A stretch of 64,000 nucleotides of DNA from Rhodosalinus halophilus (lineage in GTDB: Bacteria > Pseudomonadota > Alphaproteobacteria > Rhodobacterales > Rhodobacteraceae): assembly GCF_003298775.1 (NCBI RefSeq), contig NZ_QNTQ01000006.1:124001-188000 (forward strand). The letters are read 5' to 3'. The position numbers and the translations under genes are program-made. The notes under the pieces were generated by a model that was not told the origin of the DNA, made no database searches, and saw only the letters and a program-made list of their open reading frames with translations. Positions 37,142-45,560 of this stretch are shown piece by piece. Each line of letters opens with the position of its first letter. The first letter of the stretch is position 1.

Positions 37142-38056
37142 ATGACCGGAACAGCACTCATCCTTGGCCCTAACGGCCGCTTCGGCCGCCATGTGGCGAA
37201 CGCCTTGGCGCAGCGCGGCTGGACGCTGCGGCGCTTCGACCGTCAGAACGACGATCTCGACCGCGCGGCCGAAGGGGCCGACCTGATCGTGAACGGATGG
37301 AACCCGGCTTATCCCGACTGGGCCGCGCAGTTGCCCGGCCAGACCGCCGCGATCCGACGCGCCGCAGAACGGAGCGGCGCGACCGTGCTGGTGCCGGGCA
37401 ACGTCTATGTCTTCGGTCCCGAGGCGCCCGAGCGCCTGGGCCCCGAGACGCCTCACCGCGCCCACAACCCGCTGGGCCGGCTGCGCATCGAGATGGAGCA
37501 GTCCTGGCGCGACTCGAACGTGCAGGTGATCCTGCTTCGCTGCGGCGACTTCCTCGACGATGCCGCGAGCGGCAACTGGTTCGACCGGGTGATGGCGCCG
37601 AAGCTGACGAGGGGGGTGCTCACCTACCCGGGGCGGGCCGACATTCCGCATGCCTGGGCCTACCTGCCGGACGTGGCGCGCGCGGCGGCCGATCTCGTGG
37701 AGCGCCGCGGGGCGCTGCCGCGTTTCGCCGAGATTCCCTTTCCGGGGCACACGCTGACCGGCCAGGCGCTCGGCGAGCTCTGCGCTGCGGCGCTGGGTCG
37801 TCCCGTTCGGATCGAGCGCTTCGCGTGGTGGCAACTCGCGCTCGCCACGCCCTTCTGGCCGATGGCCCGGCACTTGCGCGAGATGCGCTATCTCTGGGAC
37901 ATGCCGCATTGGCTGGAAGGCGAAACGCTCGCCGCTTCGCTGCCGGACTTCCGCGCGACGAGTCCGGCCGAGGCGGTCGGATCCGCAGTTGGAGCCGCCC
38001 TCGCGGACCGCGCCGGTCAGCCCTCTGGCGCGATGTCGGCCCAGACGAGCCGGTGA
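37142..38056 (+). CDS. NAD(P)-dependent epimerase/dehydratase-like protein
   Basis: A 304-residue extended short-chain dehydrogenase. The dinucleotide motif GPNGRFGRHVANAL replaces the classic GxxGxxG closely. The Tyr-x3-Lys catalytic pair is not obvious, and NVYVFGPEAP stands where the Thr/Ser region is expected. It may act as an NAD(P)-binding regulator or isoflavone-reductase-like oxidoreductase. ATG 37142 follows GGAGG. Its last 40 bases overlap the opposing lipoprotein gene. Confidence 0.75.
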   Translation: MTGTALILGPNGRFGRHVANALAQRGWTLRRFDRQNDDLDRAAEGADLIVNGWNPAYPDWAAQLPGQTAAIRRAAERSGATVLVPGNVYVFGPEAPERLGPETPHRAHNPLGRLRIEMEQSWRDSNVQVILLRCGDFLDDAASGNWFDRVMAPKLTRGVLTYPGRADIPHAWAYLPDVARAAADLVERRGALPRFAEIPFPGHTLTGQALGELCAAALGRPVRIERFAWWQLALATPFWPMARHLREMRYLWDMPHWLEGETLAASLPDFRATSPAEAVGSAVGAALADRAGQPSGAMSAQTSR

Positions 38057-39075
38057 CGCCCCGCGGCCTCGACCGCCGCGCGCAGCGGACCGGCCTCGGG
38101 CCAGACCACGCCCGCGCCGGTCACGCGCCAGTCGGCCGAGGGCAGCACGTAGTCCACCCGCAGGTTGCCGGGCACGGGGTCGTCCCAGTCCGCGGTGTCC
38201 AGCGCCGGGTCGCCTCTGTGCTCCGGGTTGGCCGCGGCGCGGCCGCCGCCGCTCATGGGGCGCGGATCCTGCAGACGCGGATCGGCGAGCAGCGCGCGGA
38301 TCGCGTCGTGCCGGCCCTCGCCGTCCACCGGGTCGAGGTTCGCGTTGCCCAGCAGGACGAAGCGGTCGCCGGGCGGGGAGCCGAAGGCACCGTCGAGGAA
38401 CAGCCGCCAGAACCGGATCTCGTCGGCGTTGCGGCGGCCGTTGCGGTCTTCGGGTCCGTCGAAGACGGGCGGCGTCGCGTCGAAGACCAGCAGGGTGATG
38501 GGCGCCGCCCCCTCGGGGCGCAGCGTGACCGCCCAGTGACCGTTGGAGGACAGGCGCTGCGCGTCCAGCGCTTCGGCGGAAAGATCCGCGCCGGGGGCGA
38601 GACTGTCGGGCAATTCGGCCCACGGCAGATCGGAGAAGTCGCGCGACGCCGCGGCGTCGATCGGGTGACGCGACAGGATCGCCATGCCGCCGTCGCCCGC
38701 GAAGCGGCCCCAGCCCTGCGCGTCCTCCGCCTCGCCGCGCCGCCCGTCGCCGTCGAGATCGAGGCCCGTCGCCATGCCGGCGTTGGGGCGCCGCGCGAAA
38801 CGGTGGGGCAGGGGATGTCCGGCTTCGGCCACCATTTGAGCGAAGGCTTCGAGCGCCCGTCCCTCGTAGTCGTAGTCGAAGTCCGTGAGCAGCAGGATGT
38901 CCGGCGCAGCCGCCGCCACCACCTGCGCGGCGGCGCGGGCCTGCGTGTCTCCGCGGTCTATGTCGCGCAGCAGAAGGCCTGGCCCGTCACGCGAAAGCGC
39001 GGCGCCGAAGGTCGCCACACGCAACGTCTCCGCCGCGCAGCCGGCCGCCCAGAACGCGAGCGTCAGCGCGATCAG
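38017..39075 (-). CDS. endonuclease/exonuclease/phosphatase-family lipoprotein
   Basis: A protein of about 350 residues. The N-terminus LIALTLAFWAAGC ends in a lipobox, with the Cys at residue 13, and the body has the EEP pattern: RVATFGAALSR, RRNADEIRFW, LGNANLDPVDGEGRHDA and a final DYVLPS. No ATG, GTG or TTG stands at the natural start. CTG 39075, which overlaps the stop of the upstream membrane-protein gene, fits best. ATG 39195 would overlap that gene by 124 bases. It probably acts as an outer-membrane or periplasmic phosphodiesterase. Confidence 0.7.
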   Translation of the reverse strand: MIALTLAFWAAGCAAETLRVATFGAALSRDGPGLLLRDIDRGDTQARAAAQVVAAAAPDILLLTDFDYDYEGRALEAFAQMVAEAGHPLPHRFARRPNAGMATGLDLDGDGRRGEAEDAQGWGRFAGDGGMAILSRHPIDAAASRDFSDLPWAELPDSLAPGADLSAEALDAQRLSSNGHWAVTLRPEGAAPITLLVFDATPPVFDGPEDRNGRRNADEIRFWRLFLDGAFGSPPGDRFVLLGNANLDPVDGEGRHDAIRALLADPRLQDPRPMSGGGRAAANPEHRGDPALDTADWDDPVPGNLRVDYVLPSADWRVTGAGVVWPEAGPLRAAVEAAGRHRLVWADIAPEG

Positions 39076-39905
39076 GCCGGCGCGAGTTCCCGTTCCCGTA
39101 GCTCGGTGGCGCGGCGCCTGCGCGACTCGATCATCTCGGCCACGCGGAACAGTGCGATGGCGCGCATGATCATGCTCACCGGAAGAAAGGCCCATACGCT
39201 CATCACCCAGATCAGGGTATGCGGATCGCTCAGGCGCAGCGGCCCGACAACCAGCGTCACCAGCTTGATCAACGCCGGTAGCACGAAGGGCACCAATGCG
39301 CCCAGAACGAGATTGGCCCGCCCCTCGCGGCGCAGCCGCAAGACGATGTCGCCGCCGCCCGTCGGATCGAAGAGCGGCATGTTGATCCACACGTTGAACG
39401 GCGTGTGGCGCACCGGCCAGCCGCGCCGCACGGACAGCGCGAAGGCGACGAGCGTCACGGCCGCGTAGAAGCACGAGAGACCGGCCGCGGCGCGCACCGC
39501 CTCGAGCATGGTGGTGCCCGAGGTGTCGGCGACGCTGATCAGCATCAGCCGCACGGGAGAATAGGGAAAATCGAGCGCCGCGCCGGCCAGGCCGCCCAGA
39601 CCGGCGATCGCGCCGCTGAGAAGCGTCGGCCGGATCAGGTCGGCGCAGAGGATCGCGGTCGTGAGAACGACCGCCCAGAGACAGGCGAAGCGCAGCCTGT
39701 TGAAGGGCGGCGCGTCGCGGAATTCGACGACGCTGGGGTAGTCGGTGAAATACTCGACAAAGACGAAGGCGGCCGCGATGAAGCAGATGAGCGGCAAGAC
39801 GAAGCCCGAGGCCCCCACGGTCCCCGGCAGCGCAAGCGCCGGGGTCGCCACCAGAAGCGCGGCGAGCACAGCGCGCAATCCCGCGCCCACGATCCTGTCG
39901 AGCAC
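39072..39905 (-). CDS. integral membrane protein of unknown function
   Basis: A 277-residue protein with about six hydrophobic segments (for example LRAVLAALLVATPALALPG, FVLPLICFIAAAFVFVEYF, LVLGALVPFVLPALIKLVT). The C-terminal 25 residues are Arg/Glu-rich and cytosolic. GTG 39905 follows GAGGGAAA. I do not recognise the family. Its stop overlaps the presumed start of the EEP lipoprotein, so the two are a coupled pair in the envelope. Confidence 0.65.
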   Translation of the reverse strand: MLDRIVGAGLRAVLAALLVATPALALPGTVGASGFVLPLICFIAAAFVFVEYFTDYPSVVEFRDAPPFNRLRFACLWAVVLTTAILCADLIRPTLLSGAIAGLGGLAGAALDFPYSPVRLMLISVADTSGTTMLEAVRAAAGLSCFYAAVTLVAFALSVRRGWPVRHTPFNVWINMPLFDPTGGGDIVLRLRREGRANLVLGALVPFVLPALIKLVTLVVGPLRLSDPHTLIWVMSVWAFLPVSMIMRAIALFRVAEMIESRRRRATELRERELAPA

Positions 39906-40047
39906 TGCCCTTTCCCTCTGTCGCGGTCGGGCCCGATGCGTTGTCGCGCCCTTGTTACCGGTCCGGACCCGCCAGGTATGGCGGGCTGCCTCAATTGCGC
40001 CCAAGTCTTGCCCCGTTTGTTCCACATGAACAACCACAGGGTTAAAC

Positions 40048-40067
40048 CTGCCTGAGAAATCAGGCAG
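40048..40067 (-). terminator. hairpin with GAAA/TTTC loop after leuCD
   Basis: A perfect 8-bp stem CTGCCTGA / TCAGGCAG with a four-base loop lies 118 bases after the leuD stop in the minus direction and is followed there by GGTTTAACC. It is a plausible end signal of the leuC-leuD transcript. The rest of the 279-base gap (39906-40184) contains no convincing gene. Confidence 0.5.
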
Positions 40068-40184
40068 TTTCGCGGCGCAACTGGTGCGCCTTTGCATCAC
40101 AATTGCGACGCCAATGCTGCGCGAGGGCCAGCAAATACAATATGTTGTGGGCCGAACCTGAAGCGGGCCAACCGCCCGAGCCGC

Positions 40185-40790
40185 TCAGACCCAGGGGCGC
40201 TCCGCCGCGACGCGCGACTCGTAGGCGTCGATCTCCGAGGCGCGCTCGAGCGTCAGCCCGATGTCGTCGAGACCCTCGAGCAGGCAATGCTTCTTGAAGG
40301 GGTCGATCTCGAAGCGGTATTCGGTGCCGTCCGCGCCCACGATCACCTGGTTCTCGAGATCCACGGTGATGCGCGCGTTGCCGCCCTGCTGCGCGTCTTC
40401 CATCAGCCGGTCCACCTGCTCCTGCGGCAGCGTGACGGGCAGGATGCCGTTCTTGAAGCAGTTGTTGTAGAAGATGTCGGCGTAGCTGGGCGCGATGATG
40501 CAGCGGATGCCGAAATCCTTGATCGCCCAGGGCGCGTGTTCGCGGCTCGACCCGCACCCGAAGTTCGCGCCCGTCACGAGGATTTCCGCATCCCGCCACG
40601 GCTCTTGGTTGAGCACGAAATCCGGGTTCTCCCTGCCGTCGTCGCCGTAGCGCATCTCGTCGAAGAGCGCGACGCCGAGGCCCGAGCGCTTGATCGTCTT
40701 CAGATACTGCTTCGGGATGATCATGTCGGTATCGACGTTGATCTGCGGCAGCGGCGCCGCGATGGCCGTCAGCTTGTCGAACTTTTCCAT
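40185..40790 (-). CDS. leuD: 3-isopropylmalate dehydratase small subunit
   Basis: A 201-residue swivel-domain subunit that joins LeuC to isomerise 2- and 3-isopropylmalate. It has [16 protein letters not shown] and the conserved [21 protein letters not shown] 40790 follows GGAGAG and corrects a longer open frame. It stands 100 bases after leuC on the same strand. Confidence 0.95.
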   Translation of the reverse strand: MEKFDKLTAIAAPLPQINVDTDMIIPKQYLKTIKRSGLGVALFDEMRYGDDGRENPDFVLNQEPWRDAEILVTGANFGCGSSREHAPWAIKDFGIRCIIAPSYADIFYNNCFKNGILPVTLPQEQVDRLMEDAQQGGNARITVDLENQVIVGADGTEYRFEIDPFKKHCLLEGLDDIGLTLERASEIDAYESRVAAERPWV

Positions 40791-40890
40791 CTCACTCTCC
40801 TCTCGAGCGGCGGCGCAGGCCACTCGTTTCGCTTCAGGCTGCGCGCGCCGCCACCTCAGCCGCGCCCTGCGTCGCCCGTGCCCATGCCGC

Positions 40891-42294
40891 TCACATCAGC
40901 TCGCGCACGTCGGTGAGCCGTCCGGTGACGGCCGCGGCGGCCGCCATCGCGGGCGACATCAGATGCGTGCGCCCGCCGCGGCCCTGCCGGCCCTCGAAGT
41001 TGCGGTTCGAGGTCGCCGCGCAGCGCTCGCCCGGGCTGAGCTGGTCGGGGTTCATGCCGAGGCACATGGAGCATCCGGCGAGGCGCCAGTCGAACCCCGC
41101 CTCCTTGAAAACATCCGCGATGCCCTCTTCCTCGGCCTGCGCCCGCACGAGGCCCGAGCCGGGCACCACCATCGCCCGCACGCCTTCCTTGACCTTGCGG
41201 CCCTTGAGGATCGCGGCGGCCGCGCGCAGGTCTTCGATCCGCGCGTTGGTGCAGGAGCCGATGAAGACCGCGTCGATCGGGATCTGGTCGAGCGGCGTGC
41301 CTGCCTCGAGCCCCATGTACTGCAGCGCGCGCTTCGCCGCCTCGACCTTGCCGCCCTCGAAGCTTTCCGGGTCGGGCACGGCGCCGGTGATCGGCAGCAC
41401 GTCTTCGGGCGAGGTGCCCCAGGTCACGACGGGCGCGATCTCGGAGGCGTCGAGCGTCACGATCTTGTCCCAGTGGGCGTCCTCGTCCGAGCGCAGCGTC
41501 TGCCACCAGGCCAGCGCGGCCTCCCACTGCGCGCCCTTGGGCGCGTGCGGCCTGCCCTTCACATAATCGAAGGTCGTCTCGTCCGGCGCGATCAGGCCGG
41601 CGCGCGCGCCGCCCTCGATCGCCATGTTGCAGACGGTCATGCGGCCTTCCATCGAGAGCGAACGGATCGCCTCGCCGCAATACTCGATGACGTGGCCGGT
41701 GCCCCCCGCGGTGCCGGTGCGGCCGATGATCGCGAGGGTGATGTCCTTGGCGGTCACGCCGGGCGGCAGCTGGCCAGTGACCTCGACCTTCATGTTCTTG
41801 GACTTCCGGGTGATCAGCGTCTGCGTGGCGAGCACATGCTCGACCTCCGACGTGCCGATACCGTGCGCGAGCGCCCCGAAGGCGCCGTGCGTCGAGGTGT
41901 GGCTGTCGCCGCAGACCACCGTCATGCCGGGCAGGGTCCAGCCCTGCTCGGGGCCGATGATGTGGACGATGCCCTGCCGGACGTCGCTCACGGGATAATA
42001 GGTCACGCCGAAGTCGCGCGCATTGCGGTCCAGCGCCTCGACCTGGATGCGGCTCTGCTCGTCGTCGATGTGGTCCACGCGGTCGGGTGTCGTGGGCACG
42101 TTGTGGTCGGGCACGGCGATCGTGCGCTCCGGCGCGCGGACCTTGCGCCCGGCCATGCGCAGCCCCTCGAAGGCCTGCGGGCTGGTGACCTCGTGGACGA
42201 GGTGGCGGTCGATGTAGATGAGCGCGGTGCCGTCCGCGTCCTCATGCACGAGATGGGCGTCCCAGATCTTGTCGTAGAGCGTCTTGGGGGACAT
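40891..42294 (-). CDS. leuC: 3-isopropylmalate dehydratase large subunit
   Basis: A 467-residue aconitase-family protein. The [4Fe-4S] ligands are the Cys of [11 protein letters not shown] and the two in [26 protein letters not shown] marks the substrate site. It forms the isopropylmalate isomerase with LeuD. The 410-base region upstream may hold a leader (see 42295-42704). Confidence 0.95.
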   Translation of the reverse strand: MSPKTLYDKIWDAHLVHEDADGTALIYIDRHLVHEVTSPQAFEGLRMAGRKVRAPERTIAVPDHNVPTTPDRVDHIDDEQSRIQVEALDRNARDFGVTYYPVSDVRQGIVHIIGPEQGWTLPGMTVVCGDSHTSTHGAFGALAHGIGTSEVEHVLATQTLITRKSKNMKVEVTGQLPPGVTAKDITLAIIGRTGTAGGTGHVIEYCGEAIRSLSMEGRMTVCNMAIEGGARAGLIAPDETTFDYVKGRPHAPKGAQWEAALAWWQTLRSDEDAHWDKIVTLDASEIAPVVTWGTSPEDVLPITGAVPDPESFEGGKVEAAKRALQYMGLEAGTPLDQIPIDAVFIGSCTNARIEDLRAAAAILKGRKVKEGVRAMVVPGSGLVRAQAEEEGIADVFKEAGFDWRLAGCSMCLGMNPDQLSPGERCAATSNRNFEGRQGRGGRTHLMSPAMAAAAAVTGRLTDVRELM

Positions 42295-42704
42295 TCGGTC
42301 TCTCCCGGTGAGTGGCTGTATGGCTCGGGCAGGGGGCAGGAGGCGCCGGACGGCGCCGCGGTCTCAGGCGGGACGCGCGAGCACGCTGCGCGCGGCGCCG
42401 AAGAAGCGCCAGGGGAGGCGCGCACGGTCGTCCATGTCGAAGACCCGGGTCATGCCCCAAGCAGATACAGCCCGTCCGGACGACTCGCAAGCGCCAAGGC
42501 TGCCGTTCCGTCGCCGGCGGGAGCCTTGCCGCGCTGACTCGTCCGATCCGGCCGGGACTGCGCGGCTTCATTGAATTGTCGCACCCGGATTGCTACCTTT
42601 GACCCACGCCCGGCGCCGGGGCGCTATGCGGCGCGACAAGCAAGGAGGACGATGTTCTGTCTCTCGACGTCAACGCGGCCCGTGCCGCAGACACAGGGAC
42701 GCCC
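42295..42704. other. 410-base gap upstream of leuC and rsfS
   Basis: The gap holds the divergent control regions. On the minus strand there is a 29-codon frame (42453-42364, start MTRVFDMDDRARLPW) with a possible promoter TTGCGA-17-TATCTG just before it. A GGCGCCG/CGGCGCC hairpin lies between it and leuC. It has only two Leu codons, so a classic leucine attenuator is unlikely. On the plus strand a strong AGGAGG (42643-42648) precedes an 18-codon frame that ends in the rsfS start. Nothing else is recognised. Confidence 0.4.
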
Positions 42705-42708
42705 GTGA
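42652..42708 (+). CDS. 18-codon upstream frame overlapping the rsfS start
   Basis: ATG 42652, three bases after AGGAGG, opens an 18-codon frame (MFCLSTSTRPVPQTQGRP) that stops at TGA 42706-42708. That stop overlaps the GTG 42705 of rsfS as GTGA. rsfS itself has no Shine-Dalgarno sequence. The frame may be a leader peptide that couples translation, or the real rsfS start may be CTG 42657 in the rsfS frame, eight bases after AGGAGG. Confidence 0.35.
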   Translation: MFCLSTSTRPVPQTQGRP

Positions 42709-43073
42709 CGGGCACCCCCGACCCGGAGCATCTGCGCGAGGCGCTGCTCTCCCGCGTGCTCGAAACCCTCGACGACAGCAAGGCCGAAGACATCGTGCAG
42801 ATCGACCTGCGCGGCAAGTCGGCGATCGCCGATCACATGGTGATCTGCTCGGGCCGCAGCGCACGGCAAGTCGCGGCCATCGCCGATCGTCTGGTCGACA
42901 GCCTCAAGCAGGATCTCGGCGTGCTGTCGCGCGTCGAGGGCAAGGAGGCCGGCGACTGGGTGCTGATCGACGCAGGCGACGTGATCGTGCACGTCTTCCG
43001 CCCCGAGGTGCGCGAATTCTACCAGCTCGAGAAGATGTGGCTGGAGCCCGCGGCGGCGGCGAGCCGCGCCTGA
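42705..43073 (+). CDS. rsfS: ribosome silencing factor
   Basis: A 122-residue RsfS/Iojap protein that binds ribosomal protein L14 and blocks subunit joining. It has DIVQIDLRGKSAIADHMVICSG, SARQVAAIADRL, GDWVLIDAGDVIVHVFRPEVREFYQLEKMW. GTG 42705 is the first canonical start but has no own ribosome binding site. A non-ATG start upstream (CTG 42657) would add 16 residues. rlmH follows after seven bases. Confidence 0.93.
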   Translation: MTGTPDPEHLREALLSRVLETLDDSKAEDIVQIDLRGKSAIADHMVICSGRSARQVAAIADRLVDSLKQDLGVLSRVEGKEAGDWVLIDAGDVIVHVFRPEVREFYQLEKMWLEPAAAASRA

Positions 43074-43080
43074 CGCGCCC

Positions 43081-43551
43081 TTGCGGCTGACCATCCGCGC
43101 GGTCGGCCGGCTGCGCGCCGGACCCGAACGCGCGCTGATCGACGATTACCTCGCGCGCGCGGGGCGCGCCGGGCGCAGGCTTGGCCTTGGCCCCTTCGAC
43201 GAAGCCGAGGTCGAGGACCGCAAGGGCGGCGGGCCGGCGGCCGAGGCCGCGCTGCTGACCCGCAAGCTGCCGCCCGATGCCGTGTGCGTCGCGCTGGACG
43301 AGCGCGGGCACGCCCTTTCTTCCCCCGAACTCGCCGAGCGAATCACCGGCTGGCGCGACGCCGGTCGGCCCGAGGTGGTGTTTCTCATCGGTGGCGCGGA
43401 CGGGCTGGACCCGGCCCTGCGCGATCGCGCGGACCTGAGCCTTTCGTTCGGGCGCATGGTCTGGCCGCATGCGCTGGCGCGCGTGATGCTGGCCGAACAG
43501 CTCTATCGCGTCACCCAGATCCTCGCGGGCACGCCCTATCACCGGGCATGA
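43081..43551 (+). CDS. rlmH: 23S rRNA pseudouridine-1915 N3-methyltransferase
   Basis: A 156-residue SPOUT-class methyltransferase (RlmH/YbeA). The knot region shows FLIGGADGLDPALRDRADLSLSFGRMVWPHALARVMLAEQLYRVTQI, with the C-terminal YHRA. TTG 43081 is the start. The RsfS-RlmH pair on one transcript is common in bacteria and links two 50S-subunit functions. Confidence 0.93.
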   Translation: MRLTIRAVGRLRAGPERALIDDYLARAGRAGRRLGLGPFDEAEVEDRKGGGPAAEAALLTRKLPPDAVCVALDERGHALSSPELAERITGWRDAGRPEVVFLIGGADGLDPALRDRADLSLSFGRMVWPHALARVMLAEQLYRVTQILAGTPYHRA

Positions 43552-43581
43552 AGGCGCCTGCGGCGCCTGCGCTCCGCGCGG

Positions 43582-43635
43582 GGGTATTTGAAGACCATTG
43601 AAAGCGGGCGGTCATTCAATGGTCCATAAATACCC
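43582..43635. repeat. inverted pair of GGGTATTT/GACCATTGA elements
   Basis: GGGTATTT-GAA-GACCATTGA (43582-43601) is matched by TCAATGGTC-CAT-AAATACCC (43616-43635). The outer 8 and inner 9 bases pair exactly around a three-base internal bulge. It lies between the converging rlmH and tetR genes. The unit also occurs once at 13132-13154. As RNA it would be a strong hairpin in both directions, fit for a bidirectional terminator. Confidence 0.75.
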
Positions 43636-43668
43636 GATTGCGCCCTCGCGGCCGGGCGCACCGCCGGG

Positions 43669-44238
43669 TCAGACGCCCCGCAGCCCGGCCAGCACGAAGT
43701 CGCTTGCCAGCTCCGCGTAGGCCGCACGCGTGAGGCCCTTGCCGGGGCGGTGCCACATGTAGACCCAATTGAGGATGCCGAAGACGGACATCGTCACAGC
43801 ACGCAGCCGGTCGGCGGGGAGGTGCGGGGCCTCCTCCGCCACCGCCGCGCTCATCGCCTGCACGAGCCGGCGCTGCGCCTCCATCAGCGGGGCCTTCATC
43901 TCTGGCGGAAGCGCGTCGAGCGACTCGAGCTGCAGCTTGTGCTCGGCGTCGGCGTCCTCGTAGGCGTCGAGGATCGCGCGCACGAGGCCGCGGACGCCCT
44001 CGGGACGCGCCGCATCGACCACCGCGACGAGGTGGCTCAGATGCGCGTCGAGGATATCGAAGAGCAGCGCCTCCTTGCTGTCGTAGTAGTGGTAGATCAG
44101 CGCCTTGGACACGCCGCAGTCGCGCGCGGCGCCGGCTATGGAAGCGCGGTCGTAGCCGTGGCGCGCGAAGTAGCGCGCCGCGCCCTTGCGCAACGCCGCG
44201 CGCTTGGCGTCGTGATCGCGTGCGAGTCCCCGCGCCAC
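43669..44238 (-). CDS. TetR family regulator of the phenylacetate cluster
   Basis: A 189-residue repressor with an N-terminal helix-turn-helix (KRAALRKGAARYFARHGYDR, then IAGAARDCGVSKALIYHYY) and a C-terminal ligand domain. It is the last gene of the paaI-paaJ-paaK transcript (GTG 44238, within ten bases of the paaK stop). It is a likely PaaR-type repressor that responds to phenylacetyl-CoA or a related CoA ester. The dyad at 47221-47232 is its best candidate site. Confidence 0.82.
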   Translation of the reverse strand: MARGLARDHDAKRAALRKGAARYFARHGYDRASIAGAARDCGVSKALIYHYYDSKEALLFDILDAHLSHLVAVVDAARPEGVRGLVRAILDAYEDADAEHKLQLESLDALPPEMKAPLMEAQRRLVQAMSAAVAEEAPHLPADRLRAVTMSVFGILNWVYMWHRPGKGLTRAAYAELASDFVLAGLRGV

Positions 44239-44246
44239 CGGATTCG

Positions 44247-45560
44247 TCAGCCGTCCTTGGGCCGGTTGTCCACGATCCGCACGGCCTTGCCCTCGGATCG
44301 CGCGACCGCGCCCGGATCCTCGACCTCGACCACTACGGTCACGCCGATCACGCTCTTGATCTTGTGGCGCAGATCCTGGCCCGCGCGCATCCGCGCCTCG
44401 GGGGCCGCGTAGTCGGCCGTGCACTCGCATTTCACGCGCATCTGATCCTTGTGGCCGATGCGGTCGAGCTCGAGCTGGAAGTGGGGGGCGAGGCCCTGCA
44501 CCGTCATCAGCTGTTCCTCGATCTGCGTGGGAAAGACGTTCACGCCGCGCAGGATGATCATGTCGTCGGAGCGTCCGGTGATCTTTTCCATCCGCCGCAG
44601 ACTGCGGGCCGTGCCCGGCATCAGGCGGGTCAGGTCGCGGGTGCGGTAGCGGATGATCGGGAAAGCCTCTTTCGTCAGAGAGGTGAAGACGAGCTCCCCC
44701 TTCTCGCCGTCGGGCAGCACCTCGCCGGTGTTGGGGTCGATCACCTCGGGGTAGAAGTGATCCTCCCAGACGTGCAGGCCGTCCTTGGTCTCGACGCATT
44801 CGTTGGCGACGCCCGGGCCCATCACCTCGGAGAGGCCGTAGATGTCCACCGCGTGCATGTCGAAGGCCTCCTCGATCTCGCGGCGCATCGCGTCGGTCCA
44901 GGGCTCGGCGCCGAAGATGCCGACCTTGAGCGGCGAGTTCCGCGGGTCGAGGCCCTGCGCGGCGTATTCGTCGATGATCGAGAGCGCGTAGGAGGGGGTG
45001 ACGGTGATGCCGTCGGCGCGGAAGTCCTCGATCAGCCGCACCTGCCGCGGCGTCATGCCGCCCGAGACCGGGACCGTCGTCAGCCCCAGCTTCTCGGCCC
45101 CGAGGTGCACGCCCAGCCCGCCGGTGAAGAGCCCGTAGCCATAGGCGTTGTGCAGCAGGTTACCGGGGCGCAGGCCCGCGGCCCTGAGCGAGCGCGCAAC
45201 CACCGTGCCCCAGACGTCGAGGTCGTTTTCCGTGTAGCCCACCACCGTCGGCTGCCCCGTCGTGCCCGAGGAGGCGTGGATGCGGATGACCTTCTCGCGC
45301 GGGACGGCGAACATCCCGAAGGGGTAGTTGTCGCGCAGGTCGGTCTTGACCGTGAAGGGGAACTTCGCGAGGTCCGACAGCGCCTTGAGGTCGTCGGGGT
45401 GCACGCCCGCCTTGTCGAAGCTCTCCTTGTAGAAGGGCACGTTGTCGTAGGCGTGGCGCAGCGACCACTTCATGCGCTCGAGCTGCAGCGCCTCGATCTC
45501 GTCGCGCGAGGCGGTCTCGATGTGCTCGAGGTCTCCGGGCTTGGGCGAGAGGTCTTCCAT
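44247..45560 (-). CDS. paaK: phenylacetate-CoA ligase
   Basis: A 437-residue adenylate-forming enzyme that activates phenylacetate with ATP and CoA. The P-loop is HASSGTTGQPTVVGY. Other PaaK marks are GYGLFTGGLGVHLGAEKLG, DIYGLSEVMGPGVANEC and the C-terminal GRSDDMIILRGVNVFPTQIEE. ATG 45560 overlaps the paaJ stop by one base. It is the entry step of the pathway. Confidence 0.95.
   Translation of the reverse strand: MEDLSPKPGDLEHIETASRDEIEALQLERMKWSLRHAYDNVPFYKESFDKAGVHPDDLKALSDLAKFPFTVKTDLRDNYPFGMFAVPREKVIRIHASSGTTGQPTVVGYTENDLDVWGTVVARSLRAAGLRPGNLLHNAYGYGLFTGGLGVHLGAEKLGLTTVPVSGGMTPRQVRLIEDFRADGITVTPSYALSIIDEYAAQGLDPRNSPLKVGIFGAEPWTDAMRREIEEAFDMHAVDIYGLSEVMGPGVANECVETKDGLHVWEDHFYPEVIDPNTGEVLPDGEKGELVFTSLTKEAFPIIRYRTRDLTRLMPGTARSLRRMEKITGRSDDMIILRGVNVFPTQIEEQLMTVQGLAPHFQLELDRIGHKDQMRVKCECTADYAAPEARMRAGQDLRHKIKSVIGVTVVVEVEDPGAVARSEGKAVRIVDNRPKDG

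Noticed and set aside
42295-42453. Leucine attenuator in front of leuC
   Set aside because: The small frame has no run of leucine codons and no clear alternative hairpins.
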